Under the pieces are notes generated by a model. The model was not told the DNA's origin and searched no databases. It worked only from the letters and a program-made list of their open reading frames with translations. A DNA stretch of 38,344 nt from Candidatus Kuenenia stuttgartensis (GTDB lineage: Bacteria > Planctomycetota > Planctomycetia > Planctomycetales > Planctomycetaceae), in assembly GCA_945904015.1 (NCBI GenBank), contig CAMDPK010000064.1:1-38344 (forward strand). The letters run 5' to 3'. Position numbers and translations under genes: made by a program. This document shows, one piece after another, positions 10,618 through 20,411 of the stretch. The stretch's first letter is position 1, and the number at the start of each line of letters is the position of its first letter.

Positions 10618-11697
10618 TCAGCCACTCGCTTGCGCGTCGTGCTCGTCTGACGACCTGATTGCGTACCGCAGCTTTGCCGATGACGAACGTGGGTTGGCTC
10701 GCTGTTCGGCGGGCGACGCACGCACGACATCGTCGGCGATGGACGAGTACAGTCCGTCGCGCAGTCCTTGTTTGAACGCTAGCTTCACGCGGCGGTCTTC
10801 GCCGGAATGAAACGTCAGGATCGCGGCTCGGCCTCCCGGCTTCAGGCAGAACGGTAGATGGCGAAGCAGCATATCGAGCGCACCGAACTCGTCGTTCACG
10901 GCGATTCGTAACGCCTGAAACACGCGCCGCACGGCATCGTCCGCGTGCTCGTCGGTGCGTTGTGGCAGGCGCGAGATGAGTGCTTGCACGACACCGGCAA
11001 GCCCTTGTGTGGTCGTCAATGGCTCGCGCGATTGAGCGAACGCAATGGCCGTTGCGATCTGAGCGGCTCGTGGTTCGTCGGCGTTCTCTTCCAGCAGCGT
11101 TGCGAGTTCCGTCCGGTCAAGTCTCGCAAGCAAAGCCGCCGCCGATTCGCCTCGCGCGGGATTCATCCGCATGTCGAGCGGTCCATCGGCCTTGAACGTG
11201 AAGCCGCGTGCGGGATCGTCGATTTGCATCGACGATAAGCCAAGGTCAGCCAACAGCAGGTCCGCTCCCTCAGGTGATTCCGCCGCGATGAGCTGAGCGA
11301 CTCCCGCGAAATTGCTGCGCCGCACGATCAGCGACTCGGATGGGAAGCCGAGCGTCCGCAAGCGAGCCTCGGTTTTCGGCAACTCAATCGGATCGGCATC
11401 GACCGCGAGCAATCGGCCGCCCGGCTGTACGGCAGCCAACAACTCGCGAGCGTGTCCGCCGTAGCCCAGCGTGCAATCGACCGCGAATTCCCCCGGCTGT
11501 GGCGCGAGCACCTGCATGATCTCGCGAACCATGATCGGTCGATGCGTCCCGGCCGGTGTCTTGCCGCTAGCCACGACCTTGGCCACATCGTCGGCGAAGC
11601 GAGCAGGATCGTGCTCCTTGTACTTCTCCGCGAACTGCCGAGGATGCGTCCCGCGGTATCGCGGCCGACGTTTCGGTTTTTCGGCAGGATCGGTCAT
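10618..11697 (-). CDS. rsmH: 16S rRNA (cytosine(1402)-N4)-methyltransferase RsmH
   Basis: 359 residues from the ATG at complement 11697. It methylates N4 of C1402 in the decoding centre of 16S rRNA using S-adenosylmethionine. The family start HRPIMVREI (from residue 52) is followed by the SAM loop DCTLGYGGHA (74-83). LLADLGLSSMQIDDPARGF and the C-terminal NPRSSSAKLR are further hallmarks. It carries an N-terminal basic extension of about 50 residues. The frame stays open upstream to 11883, but that stretch reads through the repeat at 11721-11800 and should not be annotated. In most bacteria this gene (mraW) sits in the dcw division cluster; here it stands alone between clpB and an esterase, which fits the dispersed or depleted dcw cluster of planctomycetes. 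Confidence 0.95.
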   Translation of the reverse strand: MTDPAEKPKRRPRYRGTHPRQFAEKYKEHDPARFADDVAKVVASGKTPAGTHRPIMVREIMQVLAPQPGEFAVDCTLGYGGHARELLAAVQPGGRLLAVDADPIELPKTEARLRTLGFPSESLIVRRSNFAGVAQLIAAESPEGADLLLADLGLSSMQIDDPARGFTFKADGPLDMRMNPARGESAAALLARLDRTELATLLEENADEPRAAQIATAIAFAQSREPLTTTQGLAGVVQALISRLPQRTDEHADDAVRRVFQALRIAVNDEFGALDMLLRHLPFCLKPGGRAAILTFHSGEDRRVKLAFKQGLRDGLYSSIADDVVRASPAEQRANPRSSSAKLRYAIRSSDEHDAQASG

Positions 11698-11720
11698 GAT
11701 GGAAGTGGATTCAAAACTCG

Positions 11721-11800
11721 AAAAGTAACCCGAAGCGTCAGCGAGGGAGTCAGGAAATCCAGCGTGAGATCGACCCTCGCTGACGCTTCGGGTTACTTTT
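11721..11800. repeat. AACCCGAAGCG-family inverted repeat, copy 1
   Basis: The arms 11721-11747 and 11774-11800 are perfect 27-bp reverse complements (AAAAGTAACCCGAAGCGTCA and on). It lies between divergent rsmH and the esterase gene, 23 bases before the rsmH start, so it would be in the rsmH leader or overlap its promoter. Confidence 0.85.
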
Positions 11801-11889
11801 GAAATGGCCGCTAGAGCCTCAACGATTGTTCGCTTCGCTAAACTACGGCCGCTGACGATTTCTTCCAACCCCTTGAAAGGCAATCAACG

Positions 11890-12783
11890 ATGATTCTTCG
11901 ACGTTGCATGTTGTTCGTGATCGTGCTGGCGGGCTGTGGTTCCAACTTGGTTTCAGCAGCCGATCCAATTCGGTTGTGGGCAGGAGCGGCTCCCGGCGCG
12001 TTGGGCGAAGCGGATCACGATATCCCGACCATCACGCCGTACTTGCCAACGGCCGACAAAGTCAGCGGCACATCAATCGTGGTTTGTCCCGGCGGCGGTT
12101 ACGGCGGCTTGGCTCCGCACGAAGGAGAAGGCTATGCCAAGTGGCTGGCGGATAACGGTGTGTCAGCGTTTGTGTTGAAGTACCGACTCGGCTCAAAGGG
12201 CTATCGGCATCCGATCATGCTGGGCGATGTCTCGCGAGCGATCCGTCTCGTGCGATCTCGGGCGGCCGAATGGAAACTCGATCCGCAGCGAGTCGGTGTG
12301 ATGGGCAGCAGCGCGGGGGGACATCTCGCCTCGACCGCCGTCACGCATTTCGATACGGGCAAAGCCGACGCCACAGACGTCGTCGAAAAACAAAGCTCGC
12401 GGCCTGACTTCGGAGTGCTCTGCTATGCCGTCATCAGCATGGAAGACGGAGTCACTCACGGCGGCTCGAAAGCCAACCTGCTGGGGAAAGATCCCGACCC
12501 GAAACTGGTTGAGTTGCTCTCGAACGAGAAGCAGGTCACGAAGAACACGCCGCCGTGTTTCGTTTGGAGCACGCAAGAAGACAAAGCCGTTCCCGTCACG
12601 AACTCGCTGCGGTTCGTCTCCGCGTTGCAGCAAAATGGAGTGGCCTACGACTTCCACGTCTACCAAAAAGGTCCGCACGGCATCGGCCTGAGCGAAGGCA
12701 AGAACGGAGCCGCTGCCGGTGAGATTCATCCGTGGGGAAAAGACCTGCTGTTCTGGATGCGGCAGAACAGTTGGCTGAAGTAG
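11890..12783 (+). CDS. Secreted alpha/beta hydrolase (acetyl-esterase/xylan-esterase-like)
   Basis: 297 residues. Serine esterase of the alpha/beta hydrolase fold, probably deacetylating polysaccharide or small esters outside the cytoplasmic membrane. The oxyanion strand VVCPGGGYGGL is followed by the nucleophile elbow GSSAGG (S141), an acid in STQEDKAVPV (D231) and the histidine in GPHGIGL (H263). The N-terminus MILRRCMLFVIVLAGCGSN looks like a lipoprotein signal (LAGC), though signal peptidase I cleavage after VSA is also possible. A GAAAGG sequence lies about ten bases before the ATG. Substrate cannot be told from sequence. Two further hydrolases of this fold, of different subfamilies, lie at 13121-14377 and 24258-25187. 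Confidence 0.88.
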   Translation: MILRRCMLFVIVLAGCGSNLVSAADPIRLWAGAAPGALGEADHDIPTITPYLPTADKVSGTSIVVCPGGGYGGLAPHEGEGYAKWLADNGVSAFVLKYRLGSKGYRHPIMLGDVSRAIRLVRSRAAEWKLDPQRVGVMGSSAGGHLASTAVTHFDTGKADATDVVEKQSSRPDFGVLCYAVISMEDGVTHGGSKANLLGKDPDPKLVELLSNEKQVTKNTPPCFVWSTQEDKAVPVTNSLRFVSALQQNGVAYDFHVYQKGPHGIGLSEGKNGAAAGEIHPWGKDLLFWMRQNSWLK

Positions 12784-13106
12784 CTCCGGCCCTTGTGGCC
12801 GGGATGATTTGCTGCCGTTTGAATTGGGGTACTCAAACTGAGCGGCTTCTGAGTCCCGCAAGGGACGGATCGAGAATAGCCCAGCACGTCAGTGCTGGGT
12901 TTCGTAGCGCAAATCATCACAAAGTCCCGCCAGGGACGACAGAAAACGATCATGCTCTATCGTCCCTGACGGGACTCAGGCGGCAGGCTTAACGGCCATC
13001 CCAGCTGACGTGCTGGGCTATTTTCGAGTGTCCCTGACGGGACAAAAACAAAACCGCTCAGCTTGAGTGTGGCGGAAATCTCATCACTCAAGCCACAAGG
13101 GCTTGG
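12783..13106. repeat. Nested inverted repeats with GTCCC hairpins and TAGCC box
   Basis: It fills the convergent gap between two esterase genes. Outer arms: about 12783-12800 with 13089-13106 (CCCTTGTGGC). Middle arms: about 12834-12850 with 13054-13070 (CTCAA-CTGAGCGG). The inner part has several GTCCC-GCAA-GGGAC or GTCCCTGACGGGAC hairpins and two copies of the box TAGCCCAGCACGTCAGTGCT (about 12877 and, inverted, about 13020). The symmetric nesting suggests insertion of one element into another, or one long cruciform. No gene is present. Confidence 0.7.
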
Positions 13107-13120
13107 GCTGCAGGAGTTCG

Positions 13121-14377
13121 TCAGCGAATCATGATTCGGCTGCTGACGAGTGCGTCTCGCTCGTCGGTGACGGTGATGAACCACACGGTTGCTTCGGCCG
13201 GTGCGGCTTCGACGGTGATGGTGTTGCCGTCGATCGTGGCGGCGGTCGTCTTCCAAGTCCGCTTGTTGATCGCATCGCCGTCGGTCGTGTAGTGCAACGC
13301 GGCTTGCTTCAGCTTGGTCTCTGACTTCACCGCGACTTGCACACGACCGTTTTCTGTTTTTGGATCGGAGAGTTTTGGCAACGCCGGGCCGCGTCCCAAC
13401 TGGTGGTCGATGAACAGTCCAATCTCCGGCGGAGCCCAACCCGGTGGATGACCGTGCGGCAGGTTGACGCTGACTCGCAACTGCTTTGTGCCTGGCACGG
13501 CGTTGAAGCTCTTCATGTAGCTGTCGAGCGGGTATGCGAAATCGTTCGTGCCGTTGACGAACAGAATCGGCATCGAGACCGCCGGCAAATATTTGGACGG
13601 ATCCCACAGCGTCACCCAGCGCTGGCGTTGTTCGGGTGACATCTTTTCAAAGCGAGACAACCACGCGCTGTTGTCGTGCAGGAAGCCGCAGCCATAAACC
13701 GGAACCGCAGCTTTGAAGCGGCTGTCGAGTCCGGCCACGATGCAGGTCAGATAGCCGCCCCAACTGATGCCGGTCACGCCCGTCCGCTGCGCGTCGACTT
13801 CCGGAAAGCTGCGAATCAGCGAGTGTGCTCGAATCGCCGCCGCGACGGCGTGATACGACCACTGCTCAGTCTGTGGCTTGTCGATGCTGCCGAACTTCTC
13901 GTCGTCTCCTTGGTTCGGCCCGCCGTCCGGCAATCGCGTACGATTGGCGGGCTGATGAGCATTCTGCCCCTCGTTCGGCCGATGCCCTGCCAAGTCCATC
14001 GCGATCGCGGCGTAGCCTCGTTTGGCCCACAACTCGGCCCACTCACGAAACGCTGTCCCGCCTCCGCCATGAATCAGCACGACGGCCGGAAATTTTTCTG
14101 CCGGCGGCTTGCTGTCCGAAAGCGTCGCGGGAGAAGCGTAGTACGCGAAGACGCGAGTCGCTTTGCCGCCATACGGCTCGCCCGCGTAGAACAGCGAACG
14201 CACGCTGCTCTTTTGATCGACCCACTCGAAGGCCGGCACCTCGCTGAGTTGCTTCAAGTCCCACGGCGTCGTCTCCGGCAACCGCTCCGACCGGACAATC
14301 ACGTCCGCAGCGGAGGCCGTCATTGCAGCCAGTAGGAACAGAACTGAGAAGACCGATACTCCCCATCGACATCGCAT
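13121..14377 (-). CDS. Secreted alpha/beta hydrolase with C-terminal beta domain
   Basis: 418 residues from the ATG at complement 14377, preceded by an AAGGGA site. The signal peptide is MRCRWGVSVFSVLFLLAAM and so on, with likely cleavage after ASA (residue 23). The hydrolase core has VVLIHGGGG (100-107), the nucleophile elbow GISWGG (S205), the acid in FVNGTNDF (D279) and a histidine in NLPHGHPPGW (H308 or H310). After about residue 335 a beta-rich tail resembles the Fn3-like domain that follows some acetyl-xylan-esterase or PhoPQ-regulated-type hydrolases. An upstream in-frame methionine at 14431 would add a non-signal extension and is less likely. The gene is last in a minus-strand row starting at the CAP gene. 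Role probably hydrolysis of acyl or acetyl groups on polysaccharide; substrate unknown. Confidence 0.88.
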   Translation of the reverse strand: MRCRWGVSVFSVLFLLAAMTASAADVIVRSERLPETTPWDLKQLSEVPAFEWVDQKSSVRSLFYAGEPYGGKATRVFAYYASPATLSDSKPPAEKFPAVVLIHGGGGTAFREWAELWAKRGYAAIAMDLAGHRPNEGQNAHQPANRTRLPDGGPNQGDDEKFGSIDKPQTEQWSYHAVAAAIRAHSLIRSFPEVDAQRTGVTGISWGGYLTCIVAGLDSRFKAAVPVYGCGFLHDNSAWLSRFEKMSPEQRQRWVTLWDPSKYLPAVSMPILFVNGTNDFAYPLDSYMKSFNAVPGTKQLRVSVNLPHGHPPGWAPPEIGLFIDHQLGRGPALPKLSDPKTENGRVQVAVKSETKLKQAALHYTTDGDAINKRTWKTTAATIDGNTITVEAAPAEATVWFITVTDERDALVSSRIMIR

Positions 14378-14476
14378 CGTGCGTTTCCCTTTGGTTGTCA
14401 GGCTCGCGAATCCACAGCCGCCACCACGCACATCAGCGCGATGCCCGGCGATTGCATTCGCATCAATCCCACTTGG

Positions 14477-14794
14477 TTATGGGCGATCACGGTTGAAGTA
14501 CCGGTGCCACTGCCACACTCCCTCAAACCAGAGACGCTGCTCCTCACGCAACTCGTGAGGTCCAGGTCCACTCCACATTCCCATGTGAAAGTATCTCAGA
14601 CTGGATTCAAGGGACTCAGGAGGATCAGCAGATTCCTCCCGCATTCGCGTCAGTTGCTGTGATGGTAAGAAGGCTGCGATTTCCTCAGGAGGATGCGACG
14701 CTGCCGCCTGCACTAGTCTAAAAAGCAACTCGATGTCGGTGATGTGTCCTTCATCATAAAGCTGAAGCCACCGTTCAGGGTCGTAACGAAGCAT
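14477..14794 (-). CDS. Conserved-looking small protein, unknown function
   Basis: 105 residues from the ATG at complement 14794 (a start at 14818 adds eight residues). I prefer 14794 because GGAAAG lies about seven bases upstream. The sequence starts MLRYDPERWLQLYDEGHIT, is rich in Trp, Glu and Pro, and has no signal peptide, membrane segment or cysteine motif. It begins 27 bases after the stop of the DUF1501 gene on the same strand, so it is probably cotranscribed with it. The compact acidic/aromatic composition and a proper ribosome-binding site make it a credible gene, but I do not recognise the family. Confidence 0.6.
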   Translation of the reverse strand: MLRYDPERWLQLYDEGHITDIELLFRLVQAAASHPPEEIAAFLPSQQLTRMREESADPPESLESSLRYFHMGMWSGPGPHELREEQRLWFEGVWQWHRYFNRDRP

Positions 14795-14821
14795 CGTGTG
14801 ACTTTCCGGAGATGGCACTCA

Positions 14822-16051
14822 TTACACGAACTCAACCGGCCGGAACGCACCACCCAACACCGGTTCGCTGGGGATGCTCAGCCAGCGGTCGAGCAGCGTG
14901 GCGTACACGGAACGAAAATCGGTGTGGAACTTCAAGTCGCCGTCGTCGAGGTCGGTCAGGCTTGGATGAGCGCCGATCACGCCCCCTTTGCACTTCGGCG
15001 AGACGACGAACATCTGCGAGGCGGCTCCGTGATCGGTGCCGAGGCTGCCGTTCTCGGCGACGCGGCGGCCGAATTCGGAGAACGTCGCGACCAGCACTCG
15101 GTCGGCGAGGCCGTGGCCTTTCAGGTCGCCGACGAACGCGGTGATCGCCGAGGACAACTCGGTCAGCAACGCCTGATGCGCGTTCGCTTGCTGCGAGTGC
15201 GTGTCGAAGCCGTCGAGATTCACATAGAACATCCGCGTGCCCATGTCGCCGCTGATGATCTCCGCCACCGTGCGCAGCTTCTGTCCCAGCGGGTTGCCGG
15301 GATACTCCGTCGCCGGCTTGTAGCTGGCGGAGATTTGCTTGAGCTTCTCCGCGCTCGACCACGCCGTGCGAGCGGTGCGTCGCAAGAAGTCGAGGTCCGA
15401 ACCTGCGGAGGCATCGCGGCTGGCGATCCGCTCCAACGCTTGCTTGTGCGTCTTCAAGGCGGACTCGTTGCCGGGGCCAAGATTCAAATGATAGCCCTTC
15501 ACATCGCGCACCGTCGGCACGTTGATCTTCGACGCGACCAGCGACAGAGGCAGCTTGTCCGTCCCGAACGCCAGCCCCGGCACCTTGCCGACATGCTGCT
15601 CGACGGTCGAATCGAGTGCTCGGCCGAGCCACCCGCTGCTGACGTCATCCTTCTCCGGCTTGGCCGACTGCCAGATATCCATCGAGCGGAAGTGCGAGCG
15701 ATCCGGGTTCGGATAGCCGACTCCTTGCACGACGCTCAGCCAGCCTTCGTCGAACAGTTTTTTGAACCCGTCCATCGCCGGATGCAGGCCAAGCTCGCCG
15801 TTGAGTTTCAACACCGCATCCTTGCCGATGCCGACTCCGGGTCTCGCCTTGTAGTACTCGTCGCGACCGAATGGAACGACGGTGTTCAATCCATCGTTGC
15901 CACCCGCCAATTGCACGAGCACGAGGATGCGTTCGTCTGGCTTCGCTTCCGTCGCAGCAGCCGCCCGCGCGAGAAAGCTCGGCGGCGTGGCTCCCAATGA
16001 GACGAGACTGGCGGCTCCGAACTGCTTCAAGAATTCACGGCGAGTGGTCAT
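14822..16051 (-). CDS. DUF1501 family protein, Tat-exported
   Basis: 409 residues. DUF1501 proteins belong to the alkaline-phosphatase/sulfatase-like superfamily and are greatly expanded in planctomycetes; their biochemical role is unproven. The N-terminus MTTRREFLKQFGAASL is a twin-arginine signal, implying export of a folded protein. Family motifs visible are VLVQLAGGNDGLNTVVPFG, RSHFRSMDIWQSA, the metal-site-like NLDGFDTHSQQ and the C-terminal SEFGRR with GTDHGAASQMFV. The ATG at complement 16051 has AAAAGGA six bases upstream. It follows the DUF1800 gene, with an AACCCGAAGCG inverted repeat in the gap. DUF1800 and DUF1501 genes are a standing pair, which supports a joint exported function. 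Confidence 0.95.
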   Translation of the reverse strand: MTTRREFLKQFGAASLVSLGATPPSFLARAAAATEAKPDERILVLVQLAGGNDGLNTVVPFGRDEYYKARPGVGIGKDAVLKLNGELGLHPAMDGFKKLFDEGWLSVVQGVGYPNPDRSHFRSMDIWQSAKPEKDDVSSGWLGRALDSTVEQHVGKVPGLAFGTDKLPLSLVASKINVPTVRDVKGYHLNLGPGNESALKTHKQALERIASRDASAGSDLDFLRRTARTAWSSAEKLKQISASYKPATEYPGNPLGQKLRTVAEIISGDMGTRMFYVNLDGFDTHSQQANAHQALLTELSSAITAFVGDLKGHGLADRVLVATFSEFGRRVAENGSLGTDHGAASQMFVVSPKCKGGVIGAHPSLTDLDDGDLKFHTDFRSVYATLLDRWLSIPSEPVLGGAFRPVEFV

Positions 16052-16065
16052 GGGTGGTCCTTTTC

Positions 16066-16163
16066 AAACTAACCCGAAGCGTCAGCGAGGGCGAGCGCTT
16101 CAAAACGCATGGCCAACGGAAGTCGGTGAAGCGTTCGCCCTCGCTGACGCTTCGGGTTAGTTT
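16066..16163. repeat. AACCCGAAGCG-family inverted repeat, copy 2
   Basis: The arms 16066-16101 and 16128-16163 are 36-bp reverse complements with one mismatch. It is the entire spacer between the DUF1800 stop and the DUF1501 leader on the minus strand, so a transcript of the pair must read through this hairpin. Confidence 0.9.
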
Positions 16164-16165
16164 GG

Positions 16166-17464
16166 CTACGTCAACTGATACTCCGGCATCTGCATCACGA
16201 ACTGAGTCAGCGAGCGGAGTCGAGTCTCTGCGTCGCCGGTTTGGTTCTTCGCGAACTGCCGCAGCTCGGCGACGGCGTCGGGGCCGACGTCGCGAGCTAG
16301 CAGCAACTCGACGAAATAGTTCACATCGTCTTCGACTCGCAAGCCAGCGAACGAAATTGAGCCGAGTTGGTTCGACTTCAGCAGCGCGGTGGCGAAGTTG
16401 GCTCGCTGAATCAGCGTGGTCGAACTAATCCACAGCCGACCGCCGTCCCAGCCTTTGACGGTTGGCGGCTCGAAGATGTCCTGGCCGAGTTCCGCTGATA
16501 ATCGCGCGAGGCTCTGCAGATTCGGCTTGGCTTTCAATTGCCGCACCGCTCCGAGCAACAACTCGACCGGCGACTTGATGATCGACTGCCGAGCTTGCTC
16601 GCTGAAAAACAGCCGCGATGCGAACAACTCACGCAGGATCGGCCGCCACTCGAAATTGTGCTGCCGGATGCGAGCGGCCAGAGCGTCGATGTGTTCCTTC
16701 GACGGTGACGGCTCGACGAATTGCCGCAGCAGCTTGAACGCCAGGAAGCGCGGGCACGCGGGATGTTCGAGACACAACTCGACGACCTCGCCGCCGTCGA
16801 AGTTGCCGCGCTTGGTAAAGATGACCTTCTCACCGGTGTCGTGCTGAATCGCGTTGAACCAGAACTCGCCGTTGCGGACATGCCAGCCGGTGAAGGCGCG
16901 GGCGGCTTCTTGAATGTCGTGCTCGGAATAGTTGCCGACGCCGAGACTGAAGAGTTCCATGACCTCGCGGGAAAAGTTTTCGTTCGGATGCCGCTTGCGG
17001 TTTGAGTTGCTGTCGAGCCACAAGAGCATCGCGACATCTTTGGCCATATCGTGCAGCACTCGCCGAAAGCTGCCGAGCGACTCGCGCCGCAGCAGATCGT
17101 TCTGAGCGGCCATCAGCAGCACCGAATCGACCTTTGCGTTCGAGGTCGCGAAATGGTTGTGCCACAGCAGCGTCAGCTTCTCGATCAGCGGATTGGCCGA
17201 GGCGGTCATCCGGTGCAGCCACCACGCTTTCAGGTCCGCAATGCTCCCACTGTCGAACGCGGCCTGTCGGAGCAACGCATCGGCCTTCCCGAATTCCGTA
17301 GTTTCCACCGGCGGAGCGAGCAGCCGATCAAGCGTCTTGTCCAAGCCGTCCTGCGTGGCCTGCTGAATCTCGTCGGCCGAGGCTCCGAATCCGGTTCGCC
17401 ACAGCAGGTGAGTCGCTGCGCTCCGCGACCATTGGCCGTCAGTCCGCTGCATTTCGTTCGCCAT
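16166..17464 (-). CDS. DUF1800 family protein
   Basis: 432 residues. Family of unknown biochemical role, usually encoded beside DUF1501 in planctomycetes and other bacteria. Typical motifs seen are AATHLLWRTGFGAS near the start, LTLLWHNHFATS, NENFSREVMELFSLGVGNY, EAARAFTGW, and VKGWDGGRLWISSTTL near the end. There is no convincing signal peptide, as is common in the family, so export would have to depend on its partner. The ATG at complement 17464 has GGAGA eight bases upstream. The gene follows the phytoene-desaturase-like gene after 79 bases on the same strand. The stop lies two bases from the arm of the repeat that separates it from DUF1501. Confidence 0.94.
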   Translation of the reverse strand: MANEMQRTDGQWSRSAATHLLWRTGFGASADEIQQATQDGLDKTLDRLLAPPVETTEFGKADALLRQAAFDSGSIADLKAWWLHRMTASANPLIEKLTLLWHNHFATSNAKVDSVLLMAAQNDLLRRESLGSFRRVLHDMAKDVAMLLWLDSNSNRKRHPNENFSREVMELFSLGVGNYSEHDIQEAARAFTGWHVRNGEFWFNAIQHDTGEKVIFTKRGNFDGGEVVELCLEHPACPRFLAFKLLRQFVEPSPSKEHIDALAARIRQHNFEWRPILRELFASRLFFSEQARQSIIKSPVELLLGAVRQLKAKPNLQSLARLSAELGQDIFEPPTVKGWDGGRLWISSTTLIQRANFATALLKSNQLGSISFAGLRVEDDVNYFVELLLARDVGPDAVAELRQFAKNQTGDAETRLRSLTQFVMQMPEYQLT

Positions 17465-17543
17465 GAGTTCAGTCTCCGGTGCGCCAAGGGACGCGAGCCA
17501 TACCGAACGAACCCCGAATTGGTTTCACTTGTCCGGCCGGGCA

Positions 17544-18968
<1,425 letters not shown>

Positions 18969-19000
18969 CGTTCCGCTCACCGCCAACCTTGAAAACAAAC

Positions 19001-19023
19001 GCAGCCCGGTTGAGCCGGGCTGC
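19001..19023 (-). terminator. Intrinsic terminator after the CAP-domain gene
   Basis: A GCAGCCCGG / CCGGGCTGC stem of nine pairs with a five-base loop, followed on the minus strand by GTTTGTTTTC. It lies 75 bases after the CAP stop and before the phytoene-desaturase-like start, so that gene probably has its own promoter. Confidence 0.75.
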
Positions 19024-19097
19024 ATCAGGGGCGGCAGTTTAAGGTTTGTGGCCGATGCTGCCAGCGTCGGCTCGGACGCTGACAGGAGCCACGGCGA

Positions 19098-19550
19098 CTA
19101 TTGCATCACCGAGCACCAGCAGTACCGGCCGTTGAGTACCATGTAGCCGAAGCCGACATCGGTGCCGCTGAGCATATTTCCGTGGTGAGCCGGGGACCAA
19201 ATCCAGCCGTTGGTGGCGGCTTCAGGGGTGGTGACTCCCATGAAAATGTTCTCGCGGTACGGCAAACCGCTGTGCGACATCGAACCGGTTTCGGCCATCC
19301 AGACGGCGTGCCTTTGGGCGGCGAGGCACATTTCTGGGTTCAGCTTCGACGGCGACAAGCCGACTCGTGCCCGTTCTTGGTTGTGTAGCACCAGCAGTTT
19401 TTGGATGGTTGGATGCTGAACCAGCCAATCGAGGTTTTTCGAGTTTTTCTCCACCCGCGCCGCCATCTCGGCGGATCGGGTTCCAGTGACAGCGACCCCT
19501 GTGACAGCGAGGGCCAAGGCGAGAACCAGTGACTTCCGAATCAGACACAT
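19098..19550 (-). CDS. Secreted CAP-domain (SCP/PR-1-like) protein
   Basis: 150 residues from the ATG at complement 19550, which has GGAGAG seven bases upstream. The N-terminal signal is MCLIRKSLVLALALAVTGVA. The CAP domain is short but shows LHNQERARVGL (55-65), LAAQRHAVWMAETGSMSHSG with H93, the ENIFMG pair E100-N101, and GWIWSPAHHGNML with H122/H123: together the usual CAP cavity of two histidines and two acids. It ends almost at once after GYMVLNGRYCWCSVMQ, so there is no extra domain. Bacterial CAP proteins are extracellular, with lipid-binding or protein-interaction roles; the specific role here is unknown. It is divergent from the glycosyltransferase gene and followed by an intrinsic terminator. 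Confidence 0.88.
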   Translation of the reverse strand: MCLIRKSLVLALALAVTGVAVTGTRSAEMAARVEKNSKNLDWLVQHPTIQKLLVLHNQERARVGLSPSKLNPEMCLAAQRHAVWMAETGSMSHSGLPYRENIFMGVTTPEAATNGWIWSPAHHGNMLSGTDVGFGYMVLNGRYCWCSVMQ

Positions 19551-19680
19551 AGCACAACTCTCCATAGAAACCGGGTAACTTGCGCAGACTTTGACGATGA
19601 CCCATCTCCTGCGACCGGGCGGATCCTTGCGGACGCCGACCCTCAGTTCAAGCAACCGGGGCGAAATCGAAGAGGCCAAG

Positions 19681-20376
19681 ATGCAGCTGTCCATCGTGAT
19701 TCCGACGCTGAACGAAGCCGCCGGAATTGAGCAAAACATACTGCGTGCCTTGGCGTTACGTCCGAACGAAATCATCGTGTCTGATGGCCAAAGCCAGGAC
19801 GGAACCGGTGATCTGGCCCGATCGGCTGGAGCGACGGTCGTGACCAGCGAGCGTGGCCGAGGTCGGCAACTCAACGCCGGGGCGAGAGCGGCGACGGGCG
19901 ACGTACTCCTGTTCCTGCACGCCGACTGCTGGTTGGAATCTCAGGCCGCCGAGCAGATCGAGGCAGTCCTTCGGGATGAAAAAGTGATCGGCGGAGCGTT
20001 CCAGCAGCGGATCGACCATGACCGGAGAATCTTCCGCTGGCTGGAATTGGGCAACTCGGCCCGCGTTCGCTGGAGGCGGATGCCCTATGGCGACCAGGGA
20101 ATTTTCGTCCGGCGGTCGGCCTTCGAGGCGGTCGGCGGGTTTGCCGAGGTCCGGCTGATGGAAGACGTGCTGCTGATGCGGGAAATCCGCCGTCGCGGCT
20201 GGCGAATCGAACTCTTGCCCGGCCCGATCCATGTCGATCCGCGGCGCTGGCTGAAACACGGAGTTGTTCGGCAAACGCTTCGCAATTGGACGTTGCTGGC
20301 TGGACTGAAGCTGGGCATTTCGCCCGATCGACTGGCGGAGTTTTACTCGCCGAACTCGGTTGTTCCGGGGCGTTGA
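19681..20376 (+). CDS. TIGR04283-type family 2 glycosyltransferase
   Basis: 231 residues from the ATG at 19681 (GAGG six bases upstream). GT-A fold glycosyltransferase: SIVIPTLNEA at the start, IIVSDGQSQDGT, GRGRQLNAGA, and FLHADCWL carrying the metal-binding HAD (80-82), then YGDQGIFVRR and a LMEDVLL acidic motif. This combination is typical of the TIGR04283 group (the rSAM/selenodomain-associated transferase 2 family). Acceptor and sugar are unknown. An upstream ATG at 19591 would add 30 residues without similarity and is less likely. The feoA-like gene starts 36 bases downstream, so it may share a transcript with the iron block, although no functional link is evident. Confidence 0.88.
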   Translation: MQLSIVIPTLNEAAGIEQNILRALALRPNEIIVSDGQSQDGTGDLARSAGATVVTSERGRGRQLNAGARAATGDVLLFLHADCWLESQAAEQIEAVLRDEKVIGGAFQQRIDHDRRIFRWLELGNSARVRWRRMPYGDQGIFVRRSAFEAVGGFAEVRLMEDVLLMREIRRRGWRIELLPGPIHVDPRRWLKHGVVRQTLRNWTLLAGLKLGISPDRLAEFYSPNSVVPGR

Positions 20377-20411
20377 GGGCCTAGAATCCCGTCCCGCTCT
20401 GGAGCCTTGTC

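Noticed and set aside
11698-11883. N-terminal extension of rsmH
   Set aside because: The extra residues are the AACCCGAAGCG repeat read as protein; the family N-terminus is reached from the ATG at 11697.
10344-13106. Possible CRISPR array from repeated short units
   Set aside because: Units are inverted, not direct, spacing is irregular, and there are no cas genes.
14744-16000. 418-aa plus-strand frame across the DUF1501 gene
   Set aside because: It is antisense to a clear DUF1501 coding sequence and its composition (Arg, Val, Ala, His) has no motif.
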